Source: Afifella aestuarii (lineage in GTDB: Bacteria; Pseudomonadota; Alphaproteobacteria; Rhizobiales; Afifellaceae). From it: 64,000 nucleotides of DNA. The translations under genes were made by a program, and so were the position numbers. This document shows, one piece after another, positions 32,063 through 42,186 of the stretch. The number at the start of each line of letters is the position of its first letter. The stretch's first letter is position 1. Under the pieces are notes generated by a model. It was not told where the DNA came from. It did not search any database and worked only from the letters and a program-made list of their open reading frames with translations. The stretch is from NCBI RefSeq assembly GCF_004023665.1, contig NZ_SAUF01000001.1, forward strand, positions 558,001 to 622,000, given 5' to 3'.

Positions 32063-33886
32063 GTGACCCAGAGCTTCTTATTCGAAACGACATGGGGCGC
32101 ATTCATGCGCCCGGAAGGCGGCGCCCGTTTCCGCTTGTGGGCTCCCGCTCAGAATGCACTGACGCTGCGCCTCGCCGGCCAGGATCTGGCGATGAACAAG
32201 GCCGATCGCGGCTGGTTCGAGCTCACCGTGCCGGAGGCCGAGGCGGGGCAGGATTATCAATTCGTCCTGGAAGACGGTTTTGCCGTTCCCGATCCGGCCG
32301 CAAGGGCGCAGGCGGGCGACGTGCATGGGCCGAGCCGGCTCGTCGATCCGAAGGCGTATAGCTGGCAGAGCGCCGGCTGGCGCGGGCGCCCGGTCGAAGA
32401 GCTCGTCACCTACGAATTGCATGTCGGCACGTTCAGCCCGGCCGGCACCTTTGCGGGGGTCGAGGAACGGCTCGATTATCTTGCCGATCTCGGCGTCACC
32501 GCGATCGAGCTTCTGCCGGTCGCGCAGTTTTCCGGCAATCGCGGCTGGGGCTATGACGGCGTTCTACTCTATGCGCCGCACAGCGCCTATGGCGGGCCGG
32601 AGGGGCTGAAAGCGCTCGTCGATGCCGCTCATCAGCGAACTCTGATGGTCATCCTCGACGTCGTCTACAATCACTTCGGGCCGGACGGGAATTATCTCCA
32701 CATGTATGCCCCGTCCTTCTTTGACCCGGAGCGGCACACGCCCTGGGGCGCGGGCATCCATTACGATGATGCGGCCGTGCGCTCGTTCTTCATCGACAAT
32801 GCGCTCTACTGGCTGGAAGAGTTCCGGCTTGACGGCATGCGCTTCGATGCGATCGATCAGATTAAGGGGCCGGGCGCCGAGACGCTCCTGCCCGAACTTT
32901 CCTCCCGCATCCGCGAAAAATGGCCCGACCGCCATATCCATCTGACGACGGAGGACGAGCGCAACATCGTCTCTCTGCACGAGCGCGACGCGGAAGGCGC
33001 GCCGCGCTATTTCACGGCGGAGTGGAACGACGATTTCCATCACGCCGCGCATTGCGCGGCAACGGCCGAGCATGAAGGCTATTACAAGGATTACGCCGAC
33101 GATCCCGTCGGCCATCTGATGCGGATCCTGGGCGAGGGTTTTGCCTATCAGGGCGAGGTGTCCGAGCATTGGGGCGGGCCGCGCGGCGTCGCGAGCGCCG
33201 GCCAGCCGCCGACGACCTTCGTCACGTTCCTGCAGAACCACGATCAGGTGGGCAATCGCGCCGACGGCGAACGGCTCGCCGTTCTCGCCGACGAAGAGAT
33301 GCTCAGGCTTCTGACAGCCATTCATCTGCTGCAGCCGCAATTGCCGCTCCTTTTCATGGGCGAGGAATATGCCGAGACGCAGCCCTTCCTGTTCTTCACC
33401 GATTTTCATGGCGAGCTCGCCGATCTCGTGCGCGAGGGCCGACGGCGGGAATTCACGGCCTGGGAGAGCTTTCGCGACCCCGCGCGCCGGGCGGCGATCG
33501 CCGATCCCAACGACGTGAAGACGTTCGAGCGCTCGTGCCTCGACTGGTCGGGTGCGGCGCGCGGCGAGGGGCATGAACATCTCGCCTTCACCCGCGAGCT
33601 CCTGCATCTGCGCCATCGCGAGATCGTGCCGCGCCTTGCCGGCATGCGGGCGATGAACGCCGAGGCGGAACGTCTTGGGGACCACGGCTTCCGCGTCACC
33701 TGGACGATGGGCGACGGAGCTCGGCTGACACTTCTCGCCAATCTCGGCGATACGCCCGTTTCCACCGACAGCTACAAGCCGTCGGCTCCGATCTTTGTCT
33801 CCGGCCCGGGGGTCGATGCGGAGATCGCCGACGGGCTCGTGCCGGCGCTCGCCGTCGCCTTCTTCATGGAGGCGTCCCATGCGTGA
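32063..33886 (+). CDS. treZ: Malto-oligosyltrehalose trehalohydrolase TreZ
   Basis: Releases trehalose from the maltooligosyl-trehalose made by TreY. The 607-residue GH13 protein begins with the E-set domain (FRLWAPAQNALTLRLAGQD) and has the GH13 regions VYNHFGPDGNY near residue 200, DGMRFDAIDQI (nucleophile Asp) near 257, TTEDERNI (acid/base Glu) near 293, and FLQNHDQVGNR near 390. The GTG start at 32063 is favoured since the E-set domain begins right after it. The stop overlaps the TreY start by eight bases. No glgX/treX debranching gene is present in the window. Confidence 0.95.
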   Translation: MTQSFLFETTWGAFMRPEGGARFRLWAPAQNALTLRLAGQDLAMNKADRGWFELTVPEAEAGQDYQFVLEDGFAVPDPAARAQAGDVHGPSRLVDPKAYSWQSAGWRGRPVEELVTYELHVGTFSPAGTFAGVEERLDYLADLGVTAIELLPVAQFSGNRGWGYDGVLLYAPHSAYGGPEGLKALVDAAHQRTLMVILDVVYNHFGPDGNYLHMYAPSFFDPERHTPWGAGIHYDDAAVRSFFIDNALYWLEEFRLDGMRFDAIDQIKGPGAETLLPELSSRIREKWPDRHIHLTTEDERNIVSLHERDAEGAPRYFTAEWNDDFHHAAHCAATAEHEGYYKDYADDPVGHLMRILGEGFAYQGEVSEHWGGPRGVASAGQPPTTFVTFLQNHDQVGNRADGERLAVLADEEMLRLLTAIHLLQPQLPLLFMGEEYAETQPFLFFTDFHGELADLVREGRRREFTAWESFRDPARRAAIADPNDVKTFERSCLDWSGAARGEGHEHLAFTRELLHLRHREIVPRLAGMRAMNAEAERLGDHGFRVTWTMGDGARLTLLANLGDTPVSTDSYKPSAPIFVSGPGVDAEIADGLVPALAVAFFMEASHA

Positions 33887-36599
33887 GGCAGGTCCGCCGC
33901 TCGAGGCGGTGCCGACGGCCACCTATCGCCTGCAGTTTCGCGAGGGGATGGATTTCGACACAGCGGCCGGGCTCGCGCCCTATCTGAAGCGCCTCGGCAT
34001 CAGCCACCTCTATGCTTCGCCGATCTTCACGGCGGTGCCGGGTTCGACCCATGGCTATGACGTCGCCGATTTCGCCGAGCTCGACCCGGCGCTCGGCGGC
34101 GCGGAGGGGTTTGCCCGCCTCGCTGACGCTCTCAAGGCAAATGGCCTCAAGCTTCTCCTCGACATCGTGCCCAACCATATGGGCGCGTCGACGGCCAATC
34201 CCTATTGGGCGGACGTGCTCGAATGGGGCGAGGAGAGCCAGTATGCCGGCTATTTCGACATCGACTGGTCGGCGGCGAAGCTGCTCATTCCGGCGCTCGG
34301 TGCGCCCTATGGCAAGGTTCTCGAAGACGGGGAATTCGGGCTGCGTTTCGACAAGGACGAAGGCCGCTTCCGCTTCACCTATTACGACATCGCGCTGCCG
34401 CTGGCGCCGAATACCTATGGCCGGATTCTGGGCGAGATCGACGAGCCAGATTTTCAGGAGCTGTCGCTGACTTTCGCCACGGGTTCGGCCGACGGGGCGG
34501 GGCTTCTCCAGGAGCGGCTTGCGACGCTTGCCGAAGATCCCGAGGCGCTCGCCAAGATCGAAAGAGCGGTTGGCGAGATCGCGGCAGATCGAGAGGCGCT
34601 GCACGATCTGCACGAGGCGCAGAACTGGCGGCTCGCGCATTGGCGCATGGCGCGGGAGACTTTGACCTATCGCCGGTTCTTCGAGATCACCGATCTCGTC
34701 GGCGTGCAGGTCGACCGTCCCTCGGTCTTCGAGGCGACACATGCGCTCGTCAAAGAGCTCGCGGAGAGAGGCGACGTGGCCGGTCTCAGGATCGATCATA
34801 TCGACGGGCTTGCGGACCCCAAGGCCTATCTCGCGCAGCTCGCGGAGATCGAGAATGCGCCCTATGTCGTGGTCGAGAAGATCCTCGGCCCCGACGAAAG
34901 GCTGCCGGAAACCTGGCGGACGGCGGGGACGACCGGCTACGAATTCGCCCACGCCTTGACGGCGCTGCAGGTCGATACGGAGGGGCTTTCCCGCCTCGAT
35001 GAGGCGTGGCGCGAGGAGACGGGCGAAACGCGGCCGTTTTCGGAGATCGTACGCGAAACCAAGCGCCGCATTCTTACCTACAATCTCGCCGGCGAGCTCG
35101 CCTATCTCGTCGAACGCGCCCGCGAGATCGGCAAGCAGGATCCGACGACACGCGATTATGGCCCGGATTCCTTGCGCCGCGCCTTGATTGAGATCGCCAC
35201 CGCCTTTCCGGTCTATCGCAGCTATGTCGATCTTTCGGGCGCCTCGCAGCAGGACCGGGAGCTCGTCGTCGCAGCCGGCGAGGAGGCGAAGCTCTCGCCC
35301 TTCGTGGAGGATCCGGGGGTCGTCGATTTCCTGGTCGGTCTTCTGCTTCTGGAAAACCTCTCCGATCACGAGACGATCGCAAGCGCGCTTTATCTCGCCC
35401 GCCGCTTCCAGCAGACGACCGGTCCGATGATGGCGAAAGCGCTGGAGGACACGGTCTTCTACCGCTTCAATCGGCTGATTGCGCTCAACGAGGTGGGCGG
35501 CGAGCCGGAGCCCGGCCCGCAGGCGAGCTTTCACCCCGCGATGCAGGAGCGGCTCGAAACGCAGCCGCAGGCGTTGTCGACGACGGCGACGCACGACACC
35601 AAGCGCGGCGAGGATGCGCGCGCCCGGATCTCTACGATCAGCGAAATGGCGGAGGAGTGGGCGGACGCGGTGAAGCGATGGAACGCGATCCTCCTGCCGC
35701 TCGTGGCGGAGATCGACGACGGGCCGGCGCCCGAGCCGAATGTTGTCTGGCTGTTCCACCAGGCGCTCCTCGGCGGCTGGCCGCTGGAGCTTCAGCCGGA
35801 CGATCATGATGGCATGCGCGATCTCGTCGAGCGGCTGGAAGCCTTCATGCTGAAGGCCGTGCGCGAGGCGAAAGAGCGGACGAGCTGGACGGCCGCCAAT
35901 ACGGCCTATGAGGAAAAGCTCTCCAACTTCGTGCGTTCGGCGCTCTCCAACGATTTTGCCGCCTATCGCCAGGATTTCCTCAAGGTGAGCGCTCCGCTCT
36001 TTGCAGCCGGTGCGGTCAATTCGCTGGTTCAGACGGTGATCAAGTTGACGGCGCCCGGCGTGCCGGATGTCTATCAGGGCACGGAATTATGGGATCTCTC
36101 CTTCGTCGATCCCGACAATCGCCGGCCGGTCGATTTCGACAGGCGCCGGGCGTTGCTCGATGAATTCGGGCTCGATGAATTCGGCGAGATGAGTTTTTCG
36201 GATGCGCTCTCCCGATGGCGCGAGGCGGTGCCGAAGGCATGGCTCGTGCAGCGTCTGCTTCGCCTGCGCGGCGAGCACCGCGGGCTCTTCCTCGAGGGCA
36301 GTTACGAACCGCTTGCCGTCGAAGGTCCGATGGCGGCGCAGATCACCGCCTATGCGCGCCGTGTGGAGGGCGAGACCCTCGTCGTGATCGTGCCGCGATT
36401 GCCGCTTTCGCTGCTCGAGCGGGACGACGGGCTCACTTTGCGCGCCGACGCCTTTGCCGACACGTTCGTGTCGCTGCCCGGCGGGGCGGCCCGGTTCGCC
36501 GATCTTCTCGGCGGTGGCGATGTCGAGGGCGATCGGATCGCGGCTTCGGAGCTTTTCCGCCGCGCGCCGCTGGCACTCCTCTTCGGCTCGGTGTCCTGA
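33879..36599 (+). CDS. treY: Malto-oligosyltrehalose synthase TreY
   Basis: Isomerises the reducing-end glucose linkage of maltodextrins to an alpha,alpha-1,1 bond, the first step of the TreYZ trehalose route. The 906-residue length suits the family, which runs from about 700 to 930. Visible GH13 elements are ATYRLQFREGMDF at the start, LLLDIVPNHMG near residue 90, GLRIDHIDGLADP near 305, VVEKIL near 328, and the distinctive VPDVYQGTELWDLSFVDPDNRRPVDF near 728 (only partly quoted motif positions are needed for recognition). The ATG at 33879 lies within the TreZ stop region, so translation is coupled. Confidence 0.95.
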   Translation: MREAGPPLEAVPTATYRLQFREGMDFDTAAGLAPYLKRLGISHLYASPIFTAVPGSTHGYDVADFAELDPALGGAEGFARLADALKANGLKLLLDIVPNHMGASTANPYWADVLEWGEESQYAGYFDIDWSAAKLLIPALGAPYGKVLEDGEFGLRFDKDEGRFRFTYYDIALPLAPNTYGRILGEIDEPDFQELSLTFATGSADGAGLLQERLATLAEDPEALAKIERAVGEIAADREALHDLHEAQNWRLAHWRMARETLTYRRFFEITDLVGVQVDRPSVFEATHALVKELAERGDVAGLRIDHIDGLADPKAYLAQLAEIENAPYVVVEKILGPDERLPETWRTAGTTGYEFAHALTALQVDTEGLSRLDEAWREETGETRPFSEIVRETKRRILTYNLAGELAYLVERAREIGKQDPTTRDYGPDSLRRALIEIATAFPVYRSYVDLSGASQQDRELVVAAGEEAKLSPFVEDPGVVDFLVGLLLLENLSDHETIASALYLARRFQQTTGPMMAKALEDTVFYRFNRLIALNEVGGEPEPGPQASFHPAMQERLETQPQALSTTATHDTKRGEDARARISTISEMAEEWADAVKRWNAILLPLVAEIDDGPAPEPNVVWLFHQALLGGWPLELQPDDHDGMRDLVERLEAFMLKAVREAKERTSWTAANTAYEEKLSNFVRSALSNDFAAYRQDFLKVSAPLFAAGAVNSLVQTVIKLTAPGVPDVYQGTELWDLSFVDPDNRRPVDFDRRRALLDEFGLDEFGEMSFSDALSRWREAVPKAWLVQRLLRLRGEHRGLFLEGSYEPLAVEGPMAAQITAYARRVEGETLVVIVPRLPLSLLERDDGLTLRADAFADTFVSLPGGAARFADLLGGGDVEGDRIAASELFRRAPLALLFGSVS

Positions 36600-36725
36600 G
36601 ATTTTGCACGCGAGCGGGGTCGCGCCTAAACCTCCGGCATGGATGATGAAATTTTTGGAACCTTGGCATGGGTGCCGGTGTTGTGAGAACGGTTGACCGC
36701 ACCCGGACACGGAGAGGATGGACGC

Positions 36726-37007
36726 ATGAAAATTAAAGCCATTGCCATTGCTGCTGTTGCTGCTCTCAGCATCACTGCCTGTACGCAGACGGATAAGAAC
36801 GCAGCGACCGGTGCTGCCATCGGCGGCGTCGGCGGCGCAGCGATCGGCGGGCTTGCGACGAAATCGGTTGGAGGCGCCGTGGTCGGTGGCGCGATCGGTG
36901 CCGCTTCTGGCGCCATCATCGGCTCGGTGGCGAGCCGCCCCGGCTATTGCTACTACCGCGATCGTTATGGTCGTCGCTACACCGCGGAGTGCCCGGCGGG
37001 CTACTGA
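36726..37007 (+). CDS. Small glycine-zipper lipoprotein
   Basis: A 93-residue exported protein. The N-terminus MKIKAIAIAAVAALSITACT is a lipoprotein signal with lipobox ITAC, so Cys19 is probably lipidated. A glycine-zipper follows (GAAIGGVGGAAIGG, then GGAIGAASGAIIG), then a tyrosine-rich tail CYYRDRYGRRY. Such proteins sit in the outer membrane and resemble the YMGG/OmpA-like glycine-zipper class in Rhizobiales; function is unknown. GGAGAGG lies seven bases upstream, and a strong terminator follows at 37030. Confidence 0.85.
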   Translation: MKIKAIAIAAVAALSITACTQTDKNAATGAAIGGVGGAAIGGLATKSVGGAVVGGAIGAASGAIIGSVASRPGYCYYRDRYGRRYTAECPAGY

Positions 37008-37029
37008 TCGCGCGCAGCTGAGTTGAAAG

Positions 37030-37063
37030 AGAGGCCTCCGGCGCAAGCCGGGGGCCTCTTCAT
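37030..37063 (+). terminator. Rho-independent terminator after the glycine-zipper gene
   Basis: A 13-bp stem (37030-37042 with 37047-37059, one T-G wobble) around GCAA, followed by TCATTTG. It ends the lipoprotein transcript just before pyc. Confidence 0.82.
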
Positions 37064-37120
37064 TTGCGTCGCCGAAAACCGGCCGGTAAGAAAGTGCGTT
37101 CTTGCAGAGAGAGGGTGGCC

Positions 37121-40100
37121 TTGCGGAAAGTTTCTAAGCTCCTCGTCGCCAATCGTTCCGAAATTGCAATCCGCGTTTTTCGCGCGGCCAACGAGCTGGG
37201 GCTGAAGACGGTCGCCGTCTTCGCCGAGGAAGACAAGCTCGCCCTGCATCGTTTCAAGGCCGACGAGGCGTATCTGATCGGCTCTGGATCGCATCTGCCG
37301 AACCAGATGGGTCCGATCGAGGCGTATCTGTCGATTGACGAGATTCTGCGCGTCGCCAAGGCGAGCGGTGCGGACGCCATCCATCCCGGCTACGGCTTTT
37401 TGTCGGAAAGCCCGGAATTTGCCGAAGCCTGTCGCGAGGCGGGCATCACTTTCATCGGCCCGTCGCCGGAGACGATGCGCCGGCTCGGCAACAAGGTCGC
37501 GGCGCGCAATCTCGCGGTCGAGGCGGGCGTGCCGGTGATGCCGGCGAGCGAGCCGCTGCCGGACGACGAGGGCCGCTGGAAGGAAGTCGCAAGCGAGATC
37601 GGCTACCCGGTCATGCTCAAGGCCTCCTGGGGCGGCGGCGGACGCGGTATGCGCGTCATCGCCAACGAGAAGGAACTCGTGGAGACCGTGCGGCAGGCCA
37701 AGCGCGAGGCCAAGGCCGCCTTCGGCAAGGACGAGGTCTATCTGGAAAAGCTCGTCGAGCATGCGCGCCATGTCGAGGTGCAGGTTCTCGGCGATCGGCA
37801 CGGCAACCAGGTGCATCTTTTCGAGCGCGATTGTTCCGTGCAGCGGCGCCACCAGAAGGTCGTGGAGCGCGCGCCGGCTCCTTATCTCAGCGCCGAAAAG
37901 CGTGAGGAATTGTGCGGCTATGCGCTGAAGCTCGCCAAGGCCGCCGATTATGTCTGTGCGGGGACCGTTGAATTCCTGCAGGATTCCGCGACGGGCGAGT
38001 TCCACTTCATCGAGGTCAATCCGCGCGTGCAGGTGGAGCACACGGTCACCGAAGAGGTGACGGGCATCGATATCGTCAAGGCGCAGATCAAGCTGATCGA
38101 GGGCGAGAAAATCGGCGATCCGGCGTCCGGTGTGCCGGCGCAGGAGAAGATCTTCCTCAACGGTCATGCCCTGCAATGCCGCATCACGACGGAAGATCCG
38201 GAAGAGAATTTCATCCCCGATTACGGGCGTATCACCGCCTATCGCGGCGCCACCGGCTTCGGCATCCGCCTCGACGGCGGCACGGCCTATTCCGGCGCGG
38301 TGATCACCCGCTATTACGATCCGCTTCTGGAGAAGGTGACGGCCTGGGCGCCGACGGCGGAAGACGCCTTGAAGCGGATGCACCGGGCGCTGCGTGAATT
38401 CCGCATTCGCGGTGTGGCGACCAATCTCACCTTCCTGGAAAACATCATCACGCATCCCTCTTTCCAGGATAACAGCTACACCACCCGCTTCATCGACGAG
38501 ACGCCGGAGCTCTTCGATACGGTGCGGCGCCGCGACCGCGGCACCAAACTGTTGAATTATATCGCCGACGTCTCGGTGAACGGGCATCCGGAGACACGCA
38601 ACAGGCCGCGCCCGCCTGCCGATGTGCCGCCGCCCGTGCCGCCTTTGTTCGAGGCGAAGGCGATGCCGGAGGATTTCGTCGGCAGCCGCCAGCTCCTCGA
38701 TCGCGAGGGGCCGGAGGGGCTGGCGCGCTGGGTGCGTGCACAGAAGCGGACGCTCGTCACCGACACGACCATGCGCGACGGGCATCAGTCGCTGCTTGCC
38801 ACGCGCATGCGCACGCACGACATCGCGGCGATCGCGCCGGCCTATCAGGCGGCGCTGCCGGAGCTCTTCTCGCTCGAATGCTGGGGCGGGGCGACCTTTG
38901 ACGTTGCCATGCGCTTCTTGACGGAAGATCCGTGGGAGCGGCTGAAACGCATCCGCGCCGGGGCGCCAGGCATCTTGATGCAGATGCTGCTTCGAGGCTC
39001 CAATGGTGTCGGCTACACCAATTACCCCGACAACGTCGTCCGCTTCTTCGTTGCCAAGGCGGCCGAGGCGGGTGTCGATGTGTTCCGCGTCTTCGACTGC
39101 CTCAACTGGGTCGAGAACATGCGGGTGTCGATGGATGCCGTCATCGAGAGCGGCAAGATCTGCGAAGGCACGATCTGCTACACCGGCGACCTCTTCGATC
39201 CGGACCGCTCCAAATACAACCTCGCCTATTACGTCGATCTCGCCAGGCAGCTGGAAAAAGCCGGCGCGCATATGATCGCCGTCAAGGATATGGCGGGCGT
39301 TTTACGTCCGGCCGCGGCGAAGGCGCTGTTCAAGGCGCTGCGCGAGGCGACCGATCTGCCGTTGCATTTCCACACGCATGACACGTCGGGCATTTCGGCC
39401 GCTTCGGTGCTCGCTGCGGTGGAGGAAGGCGTCGATATCGTCGATGCGGCGATGGATTCCGTCGCAGGTCTCACCTCGCAGCCGGCACTCGGCTCGATCG
39501 TGGAAGCGCTCGCTTCGGGCGAGCGGGCGACGGGCCTGACGCGCGATGCGATCCGCAAGATCGCGTTCTACTGGGAGGCCGTGCGCTACCAGTATGCGGC
39601 CTTCGAAAGCGATCTCAAGGCGCCGGCTTCTGAGGTCTATCTCCACGAGATGCCAGGCGGGCAGTTCACCAATCTCAAGGAGCAGGCGCGGTCCCTCGGG
39701 CTTGAATCGCGCTGGCACCGGGTGGCGCACACCTATCACGACGTTAACTTGATGTTCGGCGACATCGTCAAGGTGACGCCGTCCTCGAAGGTCGTCGGCG
39801 ATATGGCGCTGATGATGGTGAGCCAGGATCTCTCCGTCGACGACGTCCTCGATCCGAGCCGTGAAATCGCCTTCCCGGATTCCGTCGTCAAGATGATGCG
39901 CGGCGAGCTGGGTCAGCCGCCCGGAGGCTGGCCGGAAGCGATCCAGAAAAAGGTTCTGAAGAACGACACGCCGATCACCGTGCGGCCGGGCTCCTTGATG
40001 GAACCGGCGGATCTGGAGGCGGAGCGCGCGAAGGCTACGGAAGCGGCCGATCACGAGATCTCCGACGAGGAGCTCGCCTCCTATCTCATGTATCCGAAGG

Positions 40101-40603
40101 TCTTTACCGACTTCGCCAGGGCGCAGGAGGATTATGGGCCGACGGAAGTTCTGCCGACGCCCGTCTACTTTTACGGCCTTGAAGCTGGCGACGAGGTGAT
40201 GGTCGAGATCGAGCGTGGCAAGACGCTCGTGATTCGCTGTCAGGTGGTCGGCGAGCCCGATGAAGAGGGGCAGGTGCGCGTCTTCTTCGAGCTTAATGGC
40301 CAGCCGCGCTTCGTGCGCGTGCCGGACCGGGCGCATGGCGCGGCCGATGCGGCGCGGCGTCCGAAGGCGGAAGCGGGCAATGCCGATCAGGTGGGCGCAC
40401 CAATGCCGGGCGTCATCTCCCAGATCGCGGTCAAGGCCGGCGAGAAGGTGACGGCGGGCGACGTGCTCTTGTCGATCGAAGCGATGAAGATGGAGACGGC
40501 GATCCATGCCGACCGCGACGGCACGATCGAAGCGATCATCGTCAAGGCTGGTGATGCCGTCGACGCCAAGGACCTTCTGATCCGCTACGAGGCGGCCGAA
40601 TAG
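37121..40603 (+). CDS. pyc: Pyruvate carboxylase
   Basis: Carboxylates pyruvate to oxaloacetate with ATP and biotin, the main anaplerotic reaction. The roughly 1160-residue protein has the full order: biotin carboxylase (KLLVANRSEIAIRVFRAANE, then KASWGGGGRGMRVI and EVNPRVQVEHTVTEE), carboxyltransferase (TTMRDGHQSLLATRMRTHD near residue 550, HFHTHDTSG near 750), and C-terminal biotin domain with EAMKMETAIHA near 1122. The start is uncertain; TTG at 37121 with GAGAGAGGG upstream is preferred, though GTG at 37115 and TTG at 37064 are in frame. The first 20 codons of the longest frame overlap the terminator region and look non-coding. Confidence 0.96.
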   Translation: MRKVSKLLVANRSEIAIRVFRAANELGLKTVAVFAEEDKLALHRFKADEAYLIGSGSHLPNQMGPIEAYLSIDEILRVAKASGADAIHPGYGFLSESPEFAEACREAGITFIGPSPETMRRLGNKVAARNLAVEAGVPVMPASEPLPDDEGRWKEVASEIGYPVMLKASWGGGGRGMRVIANEKELVETVRQAKREAKAAFGKDEVYLEKLVEHARHVEVQVLGDRHGNQVHLFERDCSVQRRHQKVVERAPAPYLSAEKREELCGYALKLAKAADYVCAGTVEFLQDSATGEFHFIEVNPRVQVEHTVTEEVTGIDIVKAQIKLIEGEKIGDPASGVPAQEKIFLNGHALQCRITTEDPEENFIPDYGRITAYRGATGFGIRLDGGTAYSGAVITRYYDPLLEKVTAWAPTAEDALKRMHRALREFRIRGVATNLTFLENIITHPSFQDNSYTTRFIDETPELFDTVRRRDRGTKLLNYIADVSVNGHPETRNRPRPPADVPPPVPPLFEAKAMPEDFVGSRQLLDREGPEGLARWVRAQKRTLVTDTTMRDGHQSLLATRMRTHDIAAIAPAYQAALPELFSLECWGGATFDVAMRFLTEDPWERLKRIRAGAPGILMQMLLRGSNGVGYTNYPDNVVRFFVAKAAEAGVDVFRVFDCLNWVENMRVSMDAVIESGKICEGTICYTGDLFDPDRSKYNLAYYVDLARQLEKAGAHMIAVKDMAGVLRPAAAKALFKALREATDLPLHFHTHDTSGISAASVLAAVEEGVDIVDAAMDSVAGLTSQPALGSIVEALASGERATGLTRDAIRKIAFYWEAVRYQYAAFESDLKAPASEVYLHEMPGGQFTNLKEQARSLGLESRWHRVAHTYHDVNLMFGDIVKVTPSSKVVGDMALMMVSQDLSVDDVLDPSREIAFPDSVVKMMRGELGQPPGGWPEAIQKKVLKNDTPITVRPGSLMEPADLEAERAKATEAADHEISDEELASYLMYPKVFTDFARAQEDYGPTEVLPTPVYFYGLEAGDEVMVEIERGKTLVIRCQVVGEPDEEGQVRVFFELNGQPRFVRVPDRAHGAADAARRPKAEAGNADQVGAPMPGVISQIAVKAGEKVTAGDVLLSIEAMKMETAIHADRDGTIEAIIVKAGDAVDAKDLLIRYEAAE

Positions 40604-40612
40604 GCTGTTGGA

Positions 40613-41200
40613 TTATCGGCCCGGGTGATCGGCCCGGGCCTCTTCGTCGGCGATCTCCGCCTCCTGGCCGATTTCGGCGAGGGCGCGGCGATGCTGCTCG
40701 GCCGATTCTTCGGAAAAACAGCAGAAGATGATCTCCGACAGCGCGCCCGGATGGCCTTCCGAATAGCCGACGCAGGTGGACGTCGCGATCGTCGCCGCGC
40801 GATCGGCGGGAAAGCCGTAGATGCCGGTCGAGATTGCCGGAAACGCGATTGTCTCAAGGCCATTCTCTACCGCGATATCGAGCGAGCGCTTGTAGGCTGA
40901 CGCGAGAAGCTCCGCCTCGCCATGACCGCCGCCTTTAAAGCGCGGGCCGACGGCATGGATAACGTGGCGGGCCGGCAGATCATAGCCGTCCGTCAGGCGC
41001 GCCTCGCCTGTCGGACAGCCGCCGAGCGTGCGGCATTCTTCGAGGAGTTGCGGGCCGGCGGCGCGATGGATCGCTCCGTCGACCCCGCCGCCGCCCAGAA
41101 GCGACTGGTTGGCGGCGTTGACGATTGCATCGACCTCAAGCGTGGTGATGTCGGCGATGATGATCGAGAGCGTCGTCTCGGCGATTTTAAGCGTGTCCAT
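40613..41200 (-). CDS. Macrodomain ADP-ribosyl hydrolase (YmdB-like)
   Basis: A 195-residue single macrodomain that probably removes ADP-ribose from proteins or deacetylates O-acetyl-ADP-ribose. The hallmark segments are ADITTLEVDAIVNAANQSL near residue 18, GGGGVDGAIHRAAG near 37, VIHAVGPRF near 78, and AFPAISTGIYGFPADRAATI near 120, with the Asn and Asp of NAAN and GGVDGAI in place. There is no adjacent ADP-ribosyltransferase. It is convergent with pyc and separated from the next gene by 42 bp. Confidence 0.93.
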   Translation of the reverse strand: MDTLKIAETTLSIIIADITTLEVDAIVNAANQSLLGGGGVDGAIHRAAGPQLLEECRTLGGCPTGEARLTDGYDLPARHVIHAVGPRFKGGGHGEAELLASAYKRSLDIAVENGLETIAFPAISTGIYGFPADRAATIATSTCVGYSEGHPGALSEIIFCCFSEESAEQHRRALAEIGQEAEIADEEARADHPGR

Positions 41201-41242
41201 CTTCCGAGAAGGCCCTTCGAGCGGCTTCTGTTCCTTTGCCCT

Positions 41243-42022
41243 TTAAAGAGCCGTCCAGCCGCCGTCGATTGACAACGGTGTCCCGGTGATCTGGGCGGCC
41301 GCGTCGGAGCAGAGAAAAACGGCCATGGCGCCGATATCCTCGACCTTGACGAATTGCTTCGTCGGCTGGCGCTCCAGCATGACTTCGCGGACGACGGTCT
41401 CGCGGTCCATGTTGTGGGTCTTCATCTGGTCTTCGATCTGGCCTTCGACGAGCGGCGTCTTCACATAGCCCGGGCAGATGGCGTTGCAGGTGATCGGCGT
41501 CTCGGCAAGCTCCAGCGCCACCGTTTTCGTGAGGCCGACGACGCCGTGCTTGGCGGAGATATAGGCGCTCTTATAGGGCGAGGCGGTGAGACCGTGGGCG
41601 GAGGCGATGTTGATGATCCGGCCCCAGCCGGCTTCTTTCATCCCGGGCACGGCGGCCGCCGTGGTGAAGAAGGCGGAGGAAAGATTGATGGCAATGATCT
41701 GGTGCCATTTCTCGGCCGGAAAATCTTCCACCTTCGCCACATGCTGGATACCGGCATTGTTGACGAGGATCTGAACCGGGCCGATCTTGGCCGCCTCTTC
41801 GATGAGGCCGCGGCATTCGGCATCGACCGACATATCAGCTTTCACATATTTTGCTGTCACGCCGTATTCGGAGGCGATCTTCTCGGCGAGCTCGTGGTCT
41901 TCGGGGCGATCCGTGAAGGAATTAATCACGACATTGGCGCCTTCGGCGGCGAGCGCCTTGGCGACGCCGAGACCGATCCCGGAATTCGATCCGGTGACGA
42001 CGGCGGTCTTGCCTTTCAACAT
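41243..42022 (-). CDS. bdhA: 3-hydroxybutyrate dehydrogenase
   Basis: Oxidises D-3-hydroxybutyrate to acetoacetate with NAD+, part of polyhydroxybutyrate or ketone-body use. The 259-residue classical short-chain dehydrogenase has TGSNSGIGLGVAKAL at the N-terminus, NNAGIQHVAKVEDF near residue 90, active-site SAHGL and YISAKHG (Tyr and Lys) near 155, and the C-terminal SIDGGW. IQHVAPVEDFP-like and FVKVEDIGAMAVFLCSD segments are characteristic of this subfamily. The ATG is preceded by GCAGGAGAAG. It is divergent from ku. Confidence 0.93.
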   Translation of the reverse strand: MLKGKTAVVTGSNSGIGLGVAKALAAEGANVVINSFTDRPEDHELAEKIASEYGVTAKYVKADMSVDAECRGLIEEAAKIGPVQILVNNAGIQHVAKVEDFPAEKWHQIIAINLSSAFFTTAAAVPGMKEAGWGRIINIASAHGLTASPYKSAYISAKHGVVGLTKTVALELAETPITCNAICPGYVKTPLVEGQIEDQMKTHNMDRETVVREVMLERQPTKQFVKVEDIGAMAVFLCSDAAAQITGTPLSIDGGWTAL

Positions 42023-42186
42023 GCTTCTTCTCCTGCGATTTCTTCGTTGCACGTGAAAATGCTGCGGGAGGCGCGGTTTTCCAGGCCAATTCCCGTGGCC
42101 GCAGGGCGGGCATGCGCAGTGGAACAACGCCTGCGGGCGCGGCGTTGAATAAAGTCCGTGAGTCTTATCAGTTAGTTGAGTCCGAT

